A DNA stretch of 64,000 bases from Flavobacterium nitrogenifigens (lineage in GTDB: Bacteria; Bacteroidota; Bacteroidia; Flavobacteriales; Flavobacteriaceae). The position numbers and the translations under genes are program-made. Every line of letters starts with the position of its first letter. Position 1 is the stretch's first letter. The stretch spans positions 124,001-188,000 of the forward strand of contig NZ_QJRI01000179.1 of the NCBI RefSeq assembly GCF_003254565.1. The letters are read 5' to 3'. Positions 8,698 through 17,530 of this stretch are shown here, in pieces. The notes beneath the pieces are model-generated. The model saw nothing but the letters and a program-made list of their open reading frames with translations, was not told the origin of the DNA and made no database searches.

Positions 8698-10236
8698 ATG
8701 AAAAAAGCACTTTTAATCACATTTCTTATTTCGCTTTGCAGTCAGCTGAATTTCGCGCAGACGACAATTACTATTAAAAATTCTGCTGATGCACCTACAA
8801 TTGACAAAAATATCTACGGCCATTTTGCAGAGCATTTGGGCCGTTGTATTTACGGAGGATTTTTTGTGGGAGACACTTCGAAAATTCCAAATACAAAAGG
8901 AGTAAGAAATGATATTATTGCGGCTTTAAAAGATTTAAAAATTCCAAATTTAAGATGGCCAGGAGGTTGTTTTGCTGATACATATCACTGGAAAGACGGA
9001 ATTGGACCACAAGAACAAAGACCAACAATTGTAAACAAATGGTGGGGCGGAGTAACCGAAGACAATAGTTTCGGAACACACGATTTTTTGAATATGTGTG
9101 AACTTTTAGGAGCAGAACCGTATTTATCTGGAAATGTAGGAAGCGGAACGGTTCAAGAATTGGCAGATTGGGTTCAGTACACGAACTTCAGCGGTAAAAG
9201 TCCGATGAGTGATTTGCGTACTAAAAACGGAAGAAAAGAACCTTGGAAAGTAAAATACTGGGGAATTGGAAATGAAGCTTGGGGATGCGGAGGAAATATG
9301 ACTGCAGAATACTATGCAGGAGAATACAGAAAATATGCGACTTTCATGTCTGACTGGGAAAATACTGGAGGAATTACTCGTATTGCTTCAGGATCAAACA
9401 GTGCAGATTATAATTGGACAGAAGTTTTAATGAAAGGAATTCCGCTAAATATGTTAGGCGGAGTTGGAGTTCACCATTATGCGGTAATTGACTGGGGTAA
9501 AAAAGGAGACGATAGAAATTTTACTGAAGAAGGCTATTTCAAAACCATGCAATCAGCTCTAAAAATGGAAGAATTGGTTACCAAGCATTCGGCAATTATG
9601 GACAAATACGATCCTGAGAAAAAGGTAGCCATGATTGTTGACGAATGGGGAGGTTGGTATGAAGTTGAAAAAGGAACAAATCCAGGGTTTTTATATCAGC
9701 AAAATACTATGCGTGATGCGGTTTTAGCTGGTGCTACACTTAATATTTTCAACAACCATTCAGACCGTGTTCGTATGGCAAACTTAGCACAATGTGTTAA
9801 TGTTTTACAAGCCGTAATCCTTACAGATAAAGCCAAAATGATTGTGACGCCAACCTATCATGTAATGAAAATGTACAGCGTGCATCAAGATGCTAAGTTG
9901 TTGCCAGTAAGTTTCGAATCGCCATCATACACTTTTAATGGAGAAAAACTTCCAGCAGTTTCAGCATCAGCATCAAAAGATAAAAGCGGAGCGGTTCATA
10001 TTTCATTAGTGAATGTGGATGCAAAAAACAAAAACAAAATCGAAATTGATGTAAAAGATTTAGGCGTGAAAAACTTCACAGGAACGGTTATTACATCGGA
10101 TAAATTACAAGATTACAATTCATTCGAAAATCCAAATAAAATTGTCCCAACAGCTTTTAAAGGTTTCGAAAACAAAAAAGGAAAACTTGAAATCACTATT
10201 CCTCCTTTCTCAGTAGTTGTTTTAGAAGGAAAATAA
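8698..10236 (+). CDS. GH51 alpha-L-arabinofuranosidase, exported
   Basis: Starting at the ATG at 8698 gives 512 residues with a clear signal peptide (hydrophobic 4-18, cleavage near NFAQ/T). A longer frame from 8611 overlaps the previous gene and has no function. The GH51 (beta/alpha)8 barrel shows LRWPGGCFADTYHW near 85-98, the acid/base Glu193 in GNEAW and the nucleophile Glu316 in VDEWGG, followed by a C-terminal beta domain ending FSVVVLEGK. It should release terminal alpha-L-arabinofuranose from arabinan side chains and oligosaccharides, in the periplasm or at the surface. It sits 11 bp before the next GH43 gene in the same operon. Confidence 0.93.
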   Translation: MKKALLITFLISLCSQLNFAQTTITIKNSADAPTIDKNIYGHFAEHLGRCIYGGFFVGDTSKIPNTKGVRNDIIAALKDLKIPNLRWPGGCFADTYHWKDGIGPQEQRPTIVNKWWGGVTEDNSFGTHDFLNMCELLGAEPYLSGNVGSGTVQELADWVQYTNFSGKSPMSDLRTKNGRKEPWKVKYWGIGNEAWGCGGNMTAEYYAGEYRKYATFMSDWENTGGITRIASGSNSADYNWTEVLMKGIPLNMLGGVGVHHYAVIDWGKKGDDRNFTEEGYFKTMQSALKMEELVTKHSAIMDKYDPEKKVAMIVDEWGGWYEVEKGTNPGFLYQQNTMRDAVLAGATLNIFNNHSDRVRMANLAQCVNVLQAVILTDKAKMIVTPTYHVMKMYSVHQDAKLLPVSFESPSYTFNGEKLPAVSASASKDKSGAVHISLVNVDAKNKNKIEIDVKDLGVKNFTGTVITSDKLQDYNSFENPNKIVPTAFKGFENKKGKLEITIPPFSVVVLEGK

Positions 10237-10247
10237 AATAGAGGCAA

Positions 10248-11870
10248 ATGAAAAAAGAAAACTTCATTTTAAAAACCATTTCTTTCATCGGATTTTTTGC
10301 AGCAGCAGCAATTCTAATGACAAGCTGTTCCAAAGATGATCCGGCATTAGATCCAGAACCGCCAGTTGTAGTTGAACCGCCTGTGGTTACGCCAACATTT
10401 AAAGGGCCAACTTATGCAGATAATTATACCGCATTTGCAAGCTGGGCAAGCAGATCGCAATGGAATTTAGCCAACGTGCACGATCCATCAGTTGAGAAAT
10501 CAGGAGAATACTATTATATGTATCAAACTGATGCTTCATACGGAAATGCACATGATGGAAACGGACATTTTTTCTACAGAAGATCTAAAGATTTAATCAA
10601 TTGGGAATTTATGGGCCCTTCAATGACGCAGGCTCCGGCTTGGGTAAAAGATTCTTTAAATAATAAAAGAGCCAGAATGAATCCGGCGCTACCTCCAATA
10701 ACAAATCCGAGTTACGGATTTTGGGCACCATGCGTTAGAAAAGTGGGGAATGTTTTCAGAATGTATTATAGCATTGTAGTAACCAATCCAATTACAGGAA
10801 CAGATACCAATACTTCTTGGACCGAACGCGCTTTTATCGGTTTGGCTGAAACAACAGATTTAGCTTCTAATAATTGGGTTGACAAAGGAATGGTTGTCTG
10901 CTCTGAACCTGACGGCGTAAAAAGTTATGTCAGAAATGGAGGGAACGATTGGGATGCTTATTTTAAATTCAATGCCATTGATCCGAGTTTTATTGAAACT
11001 CCCGAAGGCGAACAATATCTAATTTACGGTTCATGGCATTCTGGAATTGCAGCTTTAAAACTAAATCCGACAACAGGAAAACCAGATAAATTAAAAACAA
11101 TTGACGATTACGGAGTTCGAATTGCAGGTCGCGGAAATGTAAATACAAACCGTTGGCAGGCGCTCGAAGGGCCAGAAATTATCTATAATCCAGAGACACA
11201 ATATTATTATTTGTTTTTGGCTTATGACGAATTATCGGTTGCGTACAATACACGTGTAGCGCGTTCCAAAAACATTCTCGGACCGTACGTAACCAATACA
11301 GGAATGAGCATTACAAACGGGGCAGAATGTTATCCGTTGTTAACGCACCCATATCAATTTAAAAATCATACAGGCTGGGTTGGATTTGCGCATTGTGCTG
11401 TTTTTCAAAATCCGACAACCAAGCAATGGTTTTATGCTTCACAAGCACGTTTGCCAGAAGGTGTTGCAGGAATCAATGTTTCAAATGCAGTAATGATGGG
11501 ACATGTGCATGGAATTCAATGGACAGAAGACGGTTGGCCTGTAATAGAACCAGAACGTTATGCGGGTGTGCCAACAACGACTTTTGCAGAAGGAAATCTA
11601 GTTGGAACTTGGGAACAAATTACCATGAATTATCAATACAAAACCATGCAGAAAGCGGTTACGATTTTTTTAACTGCCGATAAAAAAGTTGGTGGAGACA
11701 TAACAGGAACGTGGTCGTATGATCCAGCTAAAAAAATAGCAACCATAAACGGAGTGAAATGCAATGTAGTTGACGCTTGGGATTGGGAATCGGCAACCAG
11801 AAAAGTGACTTTAAGTTATACCGGAATCAATAGTGCGGGATTATCAGTTTGGGGTAAAAAGATTAATTAG
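10248..11870 (+). CDS. GH43 arabinan endo-1,5-alpha-L-arabinosidase with C-terminal domain, lipoprotein
   Basis: The 540-residue lipoprotein (MTSC, Cys27) has a Pro/Val-rich linker (about 32-50). A GH43 propeller follows, with Asp79 in NVHDPS, Asp245 in NAIDPS and Glu307 in ALEGP as the probable triad. Residues from about 445 to the end (GNLVGTWEQITM to SVWGKKIN) form a small beta-rich domain matching the GH43 C-terminal domain of large Bacteroidetes arabinanases. A surface-anchored endo-arabinanase making oligosaccharides for SusCD is the best reading. It is co-transcribed with GH51, 11 bp apart. The catalytic glutamate could also be Glu310. Confidence 0.88.
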   Translation: MKKENFILKTISFIGFFAAAAILMTSCSKDDPALDPEPPVVVEPPVVTPTFKGPTYADNYTAFASWASRSQWNLANVHDPSVEKSGEYYYMYQTDASYGNAHDGNGHFFYRRSKDLINWEFMGPSMTQAPAWVKDSLNNKRARMNPALPPITNPSYGFWAPCVRKVGNVFRMYYSIVVTNPITGTDTNTSWTERAFIGLAETTDLASNNWVDKGMVVCSEPDGVKSYVRNGGNDWDAYFKFNAIDPSFIETPEGEQYLIYGSWHSGIAALKLNPTTGKPDKLKTIDDYGVRIAGRGNVNTNRWQALEGPEIIYNPETQYYYLFLAYDELSVAYNTRVARSKNILGPYVTNTGMSITNGAECYPLLTHPYQFKNHTGWVGFAHCAVFQNPTTKQWFYASQARLPEGVAGINVSNAVMMGHVHGIQWTEDGWPVIEPERYAGVPTTTFAEGNLVGTWEQITMNYQYKTMQKAVTIFLTADKKVGGDITGTWSYDPAKKIATINGVKCNVVDAWDWESATRKVTLSYTGINSAGLSVWGKKIN

Positions 11871-11906
11871 AAAATTAGAAAATTACAAAAATTAAAGAAT
11901 AGCTAC

Positions 11907-11924
11907 TCCCGATAGCTATCGGGA
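11907..11924. repeat. Palindromic repeat TCCCGATAGCTATCGGGA
   Basis: This perfect 18-bp palindrome recurs identically at 35985-36002 and as a variant inside a tRNA fragment at 57863-57880. It is a short dispersed hairpin of this genome. Here it lies 36 bp after a GH43 stop and could act in transcript termination or processing. Confidence 0.7.
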
Positions 11925-11976
11925 TAAAGGATTAAGAAGATTAAAAAAAACCAGCTCAATCTGGGAGAGAAAAATA

Positions 11977-12051
11977 GCCACGACCCGAGCGATAGCGAAT
12001 AGGCGAAGCAATTCACGAATTATGATTTGTAAAAATTCGTGAATTCGTGGC
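11977..12051. repeat. GCCACGAATTCACGAATT inverted repeat with a 27-bp interruption
   Basis: The right arm AATTCGTGAATTCGTGGC (12034-12051) is intact. The left arm is split: GCCACGA at 11977-11983, then 27 extra bases (11984-12010) and ATTCACGAATT at 12011-12021. The family also occurs at 22987-23071 and 61131-61207. The extra bases look like an insertion into a pre-existing repeat. Confidence 0.6.
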
Positions 12052-12070
12052 AAAAAAAATAAAGTAACAA

Positions 12071-13015
12071 ATGAAAAACCTATTTATCAACCTTTCTGTT
12101 TTGTTTTTATCGATTGCTGGAACTGCACAATCGGTAAAATTCAACAATCCTATTATTACAGATAAATATACAGGAGACCCTGCCGCATTGGTATATAAAG
12201 ACAAAGTGTATTTGTATGCAGGCCATGATGAAGCACCAAACGATTTTAATTTTTATAAAATGAATGAATGGCTGGTGTATTCTTCTTCTGATATGAAAAA
12301 ATGGGAATCACATCCAGTTCCGTTGAAAGTAACCGATTTTAAATGGGCAAAAAGCGATGCATGGGCTTCGCAGGTAATAGAAAGAAACGGAAAATTTTAT
12401 TGGTATGTAACAGTTGAACATGGTACTGTTCCTGGAAAATCGATTGGAGTTGCTGTTGCAGATAATCCGCTTGGGCCTTTTAAAGACGCATTAGGAAAAG
12501 CGTTAATTACCAACGATATGACCAAGTTTAGCGATATAAGCTGGGACGATATTGATCCGACCGTTTTTATCGATACAGATGGACAAGCCTATTTATTTTG
12601 GGGAAATACCGCCTGTCATTATGCCAAATTAAAAGAAAATATGACGGAAATAGAAGGTGAAATTCATCACATAAAACTGTCAAATTTTACCGAAGCACCG
12701 TGGATTCATAAACATAAAGACTGGTATTATTTGTCATACGCTTATGAGTTTCCTGAAAAAATTGCCTACGCCATGAGCAAATCAATTACAGGGCCTTGGG
12801 AATTTAAAGGGATTTTGAATGAATTAGCAGGAAACAGTAATACGAATCATCAATCTATAATTGATTTTAAAGGACAATCGTATTTCATTTATCACAACGG
12901 AGCATCAAAACCAAATGGAGGAAGTTTTAGAAGATCGGTCTGTGTAGATAAATTATTTTATAACAAAGATGGAACGATGAAACGCGTCGTAATGACATCT
13001 GAAGGTATACAATAG
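12071..13015 (+). CDS. GH43 family glycosidase (probable exo-acting arabinofuranosidase or xylosidase), exported
   Basis: The 314-residue protein has a signal peptide ending near TAQ/S (residue 20). A GH43 propeller carries Asp36 in TGDPAAL, Asp162 in DDIDPTVF and Glu208 in FTEAPW as the likely catalytic triad. The YAGHDEAPNDFNFYKMNEWLVYSS segment resembles GH43 proteins annotated as arabinofuranosidases or xylosidases rather than the arabinanase group. In this operon, debranching or exo-cleavage of arabino-oligosaccharides is the natural role. Linkage and anomer specificity cannot be fixed by sequence alone. A 200-bp gap with repeats separates it from the previous gene. Confidence 0.82.
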   Translation: MKNLFINLSVLFLSIAGTAQSVKFNNPIITDKYTGDPAALVYKDKVYLYAGHDEAPNDFNFYKMNEWLVYSSSDMKKWESHPVPLKVTDFKWAKSDAWASQVIERNGKFYWYVTVEHGTVPGKSIGVAVADNPLGPFKDALGKALITNDMTKFSDISWDDIDPTVFIDTDGQAYLFWGNTACHYAKLKENMTEIEGEIHHIKLSNFTEAPWIHKHKDWYYLSYAYEFPEKIAYAMSKSITGPWEFKGILNELAGNSNTNHQSIIDFKGQSYFIYHNGASKPNGGSFRRSVCVDKLFYNKDGTMKRVVMTSEGIQ

Positions 13016-13111
13016 TGTTCAGTCGCAGTCGCAGTTTTCAGTTTGGACTGCTTATATGTTCTAGAAAAGTTTTCGTTGAGGTTTGAACTTAAATTTACTT
13101 AAATCACCTAT

Positions 13112-14092
13112 ATGGTTTACAAAAACATAAAATATGCAATTTCGGCTTTTTTGATGTTCACAGTTTCCGTGGTTATGGCGCAGGAAATTGTCGTACACGA
13201 TCCTGTTGTCATCAAACAAAAAGACACTTATTATTTATACTGCACAGGCAACGGAATAAGTGTTTTTAGTTCAAAAGATTTAAAAAAATGGAATAAAGAG
13301 CCACAAGTCTTCGCAGAAAAACCAGTTTGGGCAGATGGTGTTGCGGCTGATTTTAAAAATCATATTTGGGCACCGGATATTTCATTTCACAACAATACGT
13401 ATTATCTATATTATTCGGTTTCGGCTTTCGCCAAAAATACTTCGGCGATTGGCGTTGCGACCAATACGACTTTAGATCCAAAAGATAAAAACTACAAATG
13501 GGTCGATCAGGGAATTGTCATTCAATCGCAGCCAAACAGAGATATGTGGAACGCAATTGATCCGAATTTGGTTTTTGATGAAAACAATACGCCTTGGCTT
13601 TCTTTCGGTTCTTTTTGGGAAGGATTGAAATTGGTAAAATTAAATCCCGATTTAAAATCAATTGCTCAGCCTCAAGAATGGCATACGATTGCAAAACGCA
13701 AAAGAACCTTCGAATTAGCAGATTCAGACCCGGGAGATGGCGCACTTGAAGCTCCTTTTATCTTTAAGAAAAACGGTTATTATTATCAATTTCTCTCTTG
13801 GGATTTATGCTGTCGCGGAGAAAAAAGCACTTACAAAGTGGTTGTTGGAAGATCTAAAAATGTAACAGGACCTTATTTGGATAAAGAAGGAAAACAACTC
13901 GATCAAGGCGGAGGAAGTATAGTAGTTCAAGGCGACGAAAACTATTTTGGAGTAGGACATAACAGCGCTTATACTTTTGACGGAAAAGATTATATGTTTT
14001 ATCATGCTTATGAAAAGAAAACCAACGGAACACCAAGATTAGTGGTTAGAGAAATGCAATGGGACGCAGATTTATGGCCTGTTTTAAAATAG
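13112..14092 (+). CDS. GH43 endo-1,5-alpha-L-arabinanase, exported
   Basis: The 326-residue protein has a signal peptide with cleavage near VMAQ/E (residue 24), so the mature enzyme begins almost at the first propeller blade. The triad is Asp30 in VHDPV, Asp149 in NAIDPN and Glu212 in ALEAPF. The IWAPDISFHNNTYYLYYSVS and LSWDLCCRGEKSTYKVVVGRS segments match the AbnA/Arb43A arabinanase type. It lacks a lipobox, so a soluble periplasmic enzyme is likely, complementing the two lipoprotein arabinanases. It is followed after 12 bp by the GH127 gene. Confidence 0.87.
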   Translation: MVYKNIKYAISAFLMFTVSVVMAQEIVVHDPVVIKQKDTYYLYCTGNGISVFSSKDLKKWNKEPQVFAEKPVWADGVAADFKNHIWAPDISFHNNTYYLYYSVSAFAKNTSAIGVATNTTLDPKDKNYKWVDQGIVIQSQPNRDMWNAIDPNLVFDENNTPWLSFGSFWEGLKLVKLNPDLKSIAQPQEWHTIAKRKRTFELADSDPGDGALEAPFIFKKNGYYYQFLSWDLCCRGEKSTYKVVVGRSKNVTGPYLDKEGKQLDQGGGSIVVQGDENYFGVGHNSAYTFDGKDYMFYHAYEKKTNGTPRLVVREMQWDADLWPVLK

Positions 14093-14104
14093 AATACAAA
14101 AGTA

Positions 14105-16084
14105 ATGATGAAATACAACTTACCAATTTTAACGATTTTCATGTCACTTCTAGTTTTGGTTTCCTGTAAAGAGACTAAAAACAATGTGGTGCAGAATAAA
14201 ACATCGGTCTTAAAAGCGGGTTACGAAATCGAACCGGTTAACATTCAAAATGTAAAACTAACCGATTCCTTCTGGCTTCCAATTATTAAAAGAGTGCAGG
14301 AAGTAACGATAGAATACGCTATTAAAAAATGTGACGAAGAAGGTCGTTTTGAAAACTTTTTAATTGCCGGAAAACAAAAAACAGGAACAACAAGAGGAGA
14401 TATGCCTTTTGATGATACCGATGTTTACAAAATTATAGAAGGAGCATCAAACACTTTAATTAGCGCACCAAATCCGAAATTGGAAAGAGTTTTGGATTCT
14501 ATGATTGCCATTGTAAAAATTGGTCAAGAGCCAGATGGATATATTACAACTTGGAGAACCATAAACCCTGCAAAACCACCAGCGCCTTGGGTTCCTGTAA
14601 TCGAAGGAAAACGTTGGGAATCTTTGCAGATCAGCCACGAATTATATAATCCTGGACATTTAATTGAAGCTGCTATCGTGCATTATGAAGCCACAGGAAA
14701 AACTAATTTCCTAGACATTGCCATAAAAGCGGCCGATATGTTGGTAAGAACTTTTGGCGATAATCCAGGACAGATAAAAGGAGTTCCAGGACATCAGATT
14801 GTAGAAACTGGATTATTGAAATTATATCAAATTACAGGAAAAGAAGATTACCTGAAATTGGCAAAATACTATTTGGACAATCGTGGAAATCCGAACAATC
14901 ATAAATTATACGGAGAATATGCTCAGGATCACATGCCGGTTATAGAACAAAAAGAAGCTGTCGGGCATGCTGTTCGTGCCGTTTATATGTACGCAGGAAT
15001 GACAGATATTGTGGCACTGACTAAGGATAAAGCCTATGAAAATGCTGTAAATACGATATGGAATAATATGGTAAACAAAAAAATGTACATCACAGGCGGA
15101 ATAGGATCGAGACATGATGGTGAAGCTTTTGGCGTAAACTATGAATTACCAAATTTAACGGCTTACAACGAAACCTGTGCAGCAATCGGAGATGTATATT
15201 GGAATCATAGATTGCACAGTTTATATGGAAAATCACAATATTTTGATGTGATCGAAAGAACGATGTACAACGGATTAATTTCGGGTATTTCGCTTGACGG
15301 AAAACAATTTTTCTATCCAAATGCCTTGGAAGCAGATGGTGTTTATAAATCAAACAGAGGTTCTTGTACGCGTCAAGGTTGGTTTGATTGTTCTTGTTGT
15401 CCGACAAATTTAATTCGTTTTATTCCATCAATTCCAGGATTGATTTATTCGAAAACAAAAAACGATCTGTATGTGAATTTATATGCTTCAAACAATGCTT
15501 CTTTCACTTTAGGAAAAACAGATTTACAGATTTCACAACAGACTTCTTATCCTTGGAACGGAAAAGTCGGAATCTCAGTTAATCCCAAAAAAGAAAGCAA
15601 ATTCACGATTAAACTTAGAATTCCAGGCTGGGCAAGAAATGAAGTTTTGCCAGGAGATTTATATACGTATAAAAAAGCTTCAACTCAAAAACCAACCATT
15701 ACTGTAAACGGAGAAGTATTGGCAATTCAGCCTGAAAACGGCTATTTCAATGTGACCAGAAATTGGAAAAAAGGAGACAAAATCGCTCTTAATTTCCCGA
15801 TGGAAGTTCAGGAAGTAGAAACCAATTCAAAAGTAGAAACCAATAAAAACAAAGTCTCTTTAGAATATGGTCCGCTAGTGTATGCAGTTGAAGAAATGGA
15901 CAACAAAACCAATTTTGATAAGATCAATATTTCGGCTTCAGACACTTTCAAAGTGAGAAAAGAAGCCAACTTACTGCAAGGTGTAAATGTGATTGAAAAT
16001 TCAAAATTCAAAGCCATTCCATATTACTCTTGGTCAAATCGTGGAGTTGGGAAAATGAAAGTGTGGATTGATTTTAAAGATTGA
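14105..16084 (+). CDS. GH127 beta-L-arabinofuranosidase, lipoprotein
   Basis: The 659-residue lipoprotein (LVSC, Cys21) has the GH127 (alpha/alpha)6 barrel and a C-terminal beta region. The Zn-thiolate catalytic centre of Bifidobacterium HypBA1 is recognisable: Glu340 in HDGEAFG (acid/base), Glu356 and Cys358 in NETCAA, and Cys429-x-Cys431-Cys432 in DCSCCPTN. By alignment Cys431 would be the nucleophile. It should remove beta-L-arabinofuranose, which occurs in plant hydroxyproline-rich glycoproteins and some side chains, and so widens the locus beyond plain alpha-arabinan. ATG codons at 14105 and 14108 are both possible starts. Confidence 0.9.
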   Translation: MMKYNLPILTIFMSLLVLVSCKETKNNVVQNKTSVLKAGYEIEPVNIQNVKLTDSFWLPIIKRVQEVTIEYAIKKCDEEGRFENFLIAGKQKTGTTRGDMPFDDTDVYKIIEGASNTLISAPNPKLERVLDSMIAIVKIGQEPDGYITTWRTINPAKPPAPWVPVIEGKRWESLQISHELYNPGHLIEAAIVHYEATGKTNFLDIAIKAADMLVRTFGDNPGQIKGVPGHQIVETGLLKLYQITGKEDYLKLAKYYLDNRGNPNNHKLYGEYAQDHMPVIEQKEAVGHAVRAVYMYAGMTDIVALTKDKAYENAVNTIWNNMVNKKMYITGGIGSRHDGEAFGVNYELPNLTAYNETCAAIGDVYWNHRLHSLYGKSQYFDVIERTMYNGLISGISLDGKQFFYPNALEADGVYKSNRGSCTRQGWFDCSCCPTNLIRFIPSIPGLIYSKTKNDLYVNLYASNNASFTLGKTDLQISQQTSYPWNGKVGISVNPKKESKFTIKLRIPGWARNEVLPGDLYTYKKASTQKPTITVNGEVLAIQPENGYFNVTRNWKKGDKIALNFPMEVQEVETNSKVETNKNKVSLEYGPLVYAVEEMDNKTNFDKINISASDTFKVRKEANLLQGVNVIENSKFKAIPYYSWSNRGVGKMKVWIDFKD

Positions 16085-16125
16085 ATTCCTCACAAATAAA
16101 TTAAACTAAAACAAACCAGTATAAC

Positions 16126-17238
16126 ATGCAAACAAACATATTAAGAAATTGGGCACTTTCGGCCATTGTTTTTGTAAGTGTTTCTTCTTGTACAGATAAA
16201 AAAGCAGAAAAAGAGTTGCCTAAAAAAGAAGTGACTGCTACAACAACCTTAACTAACAAACCTATTGTGTTGCAAAGAGCAGATCCTTTTATCTACAAGC
16301 ATACAGACGGGTATTACTATTTTACAGGATCGGTACCAACTTATGACGCTATAGAGTTAAGACGTGCAAAGTCTATTGATGAGCTTCAAAATGCTGAAAC
16401 CTTTAGAGTATGGGAAAAGCATAAAAGCGGACCAATGAGCCGTCATGTGTGGGCTCCTGAAATTCATTATTTAGATGGAAAATGGTACGTGTATTTTGCA
16501 GCAAGCGAAGAAAATGATATTTGGAAATTAAGACCTTATGTTTTGGAATGTACAGGTCAGGATCCTTTGCATGACAAGTGGATCGAACTTGGGCAAATGC
16601 AGGCAGCTGATGCAGATCCAAAAAGCTTTACCGATTTTTCTCTGGACGGAACTGTATTTGAACATAAAAACAAACGCTATTTCTGTTGGGCAGAAAAAAC
16701 AGGCGGACAGTTCGCCGCTTCTAATTTGTATTTGGCCGAAATGGAATCTCCAATAAAACTAAAAACTGTTCAATTTATGCTAACGACTCCAGATTATGAT
16801 TGGGAACGCATAGGTTTTTGGGTAAACGAAGGTCCTGCAGTTCTTAAACACAAAGGGAAAATTTACATTACTTTTTCAGCAAGTGCTACTGGTTCTTGTT
16901 ACAGTATGGGAATGATGGAAGCAGATGAAAACGCTGATTTACTAGATAGAAATTCTTGGAAAAAATCCAGATATCCAGTTTTAAAAACTGATAAAGCAAA
17001 AAATATTTATGGACCAGGGCATAACTCATTTACAGTAGATGAAAACGGAGAACCATTGGTAATTTATCATGCAAGAGATTACGAAAAAGCTGTTGGTGAT
17101 CCAAAAGTTGTGCCGGTGACAGATAAAAGACCGTTGAAAGAAATTATTGCAGATCCGCTGTATGATCCTAATCGTCATGCACGAATGATGAAATTAAAAT
17201 TTGATAAAAACGGTACGCCAATATTCGAATTTAACTAA
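16126..17238 (+). CDS. GH43 exo-alpha-L-arabinofuranosidase-like lipoprotein
   Basis: The 370-residue lipoprotein (SSC, Cys22) has a GH43 propeller with Asp53 in RADPFI, Asp174 in SLDGTVF and Glu235 in VNEGPAV. The DPFIYKHTDGYYYFTGSVP opening and RHVWAPEIHYLDGKWYVYFAAS stretch are typical of exo-1,5-alpha-L-arabinofuranosidases of the GH43_26 type. The C-terminus ends with DPLYDPNRHARMMKLKFD. It would complete depolymerisation to L-arabinose. It is the last intact glycosidase of the operon. A GH51-like remnant follows after 15 bp. The subfamily assignment is from memory of motifs, not a search. Confidence 0.83.
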   Translation: MQTNILRNWALSAIVFVSVSSCTDKKAEKELPKKEVTATTTLTNKPIVLQRADPFIYKHTDGYYYFTGSVPTYDAIELRRAKSIDELQNAETFRVWEKHKSGPMSRHVWAPEIHYLDGKWYVYFAASEENDIWKLRPYVLECTGQDPLHDKWIELGQMQAADADPKSFTDFSLDGTVFEHKNKRYFCWAEKTGGQFAASNLYLAEMESPIKLKTVQFMLTTPDYDWERIGFWVNEGPAVLKHKGKIYITFSASATGSCYSMGMMEADENADLLDRNSWKKSRYPVLKTDKAKNIYGPGHNSFTVDENGEPLVIYHARDYEKAVGDPKVVPVTDKRPLKEIIADPLYDPNRHARMMKLKFDKNGTPIFEFN

Positions 17239-17253
17239 AAACGTCAAATAATA

Positions 17254-17361
17254 ATGACGAAAATTAGTCCGAAAGTAAGTCAGTTTAAAGTAAATGGAAG
17301 CAAAGTTCAATACAATTTTCCAGCTTACTCTGTGACCATCTTGAAGATTAAGATGAAATAA
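17254..17361 (+). pseudogene. 3' remnant of an alpha-L-arabinofuranosidase-like gene
   Basis: An open frame of 35 codons directly after the GH43 gene encodes a product ending YNFPAYSVTILKIKMK and a TAA stop. That ending resembles the last beta strands of GH51-type arabinofuranosidases (compare PPFSVVVLEGK at the end of the GH51 gene at 8698). Nothing of the catalytic barrel precedes it. The reading is that a second GH51-like gene was deleted, leaving its 3' end between the operon and araB. A genuine 35-residue peptide is the less likely alternative. Confidence 0.6.
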
Positions 17362-17375
17362 TCGCAACATTATAA

Positions 17376-17390
17376 ATGTAACATTAACAT
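17376..17390. promoter_or_regulatory. Candidate AraR box E
   Basis: ATGTA-ACATT-AACAT has the same spacing as the boxes in the susC leader. It lies about 140 bp upstream of araB, directly after the GH51-like remnant. Confidence 0.45.
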
Positions 17391-17464
17391 TTATCTTTTG
17401 TTTTGACCTTAAATCCTTGTTTTGATGCATTTTTTGTAAAAATTAAGGAGCAGAATTTTATTAA

Positions 17465-17479
17465 GTGTTTTTTATACAC
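17465..17479. promoter_or_regulatory. Candidate AraR box F
   Basis: GTGTT-TTTTA-TACAC lies 18 bp upstream of the araB -7 element, covering the -33 region. A repressor bound here would exclude RNA polymerase. Together with box E it places araBDA under the same control as susC. Confidence 0.5.
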
Positions 17480-17497
17480 TTATAAATTATTTATAAT

Positions 17498-17505
17498 TAT
17501 ATTTG
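17498..17505 (+). promoter_or_regulatory. araB promoter -7 element
   Basis: TATATTTG matches TAnnTTTG exactly and lies 25 bp before the araB ATG. No TTG -33 box is evident, and that position is occupied by candidate AraR box F. Confidence 0.55.
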
Positions 17506-17530
17506 TCAATATTTTAAAAATAAAATACGA

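Noticed and set aside
15090..15407. Minus-strand open frame of 105 codons inside the GH127 gene
   Set aside because: It is opposite the conserved GH127 active-site region and has no credible product.
17254..17361. Leader peptide for araB attenuation
   Set aside because: The peptide lacks arabinose-pathway or codon-run features, and its sequence resembles a glycosidase C-terminus.
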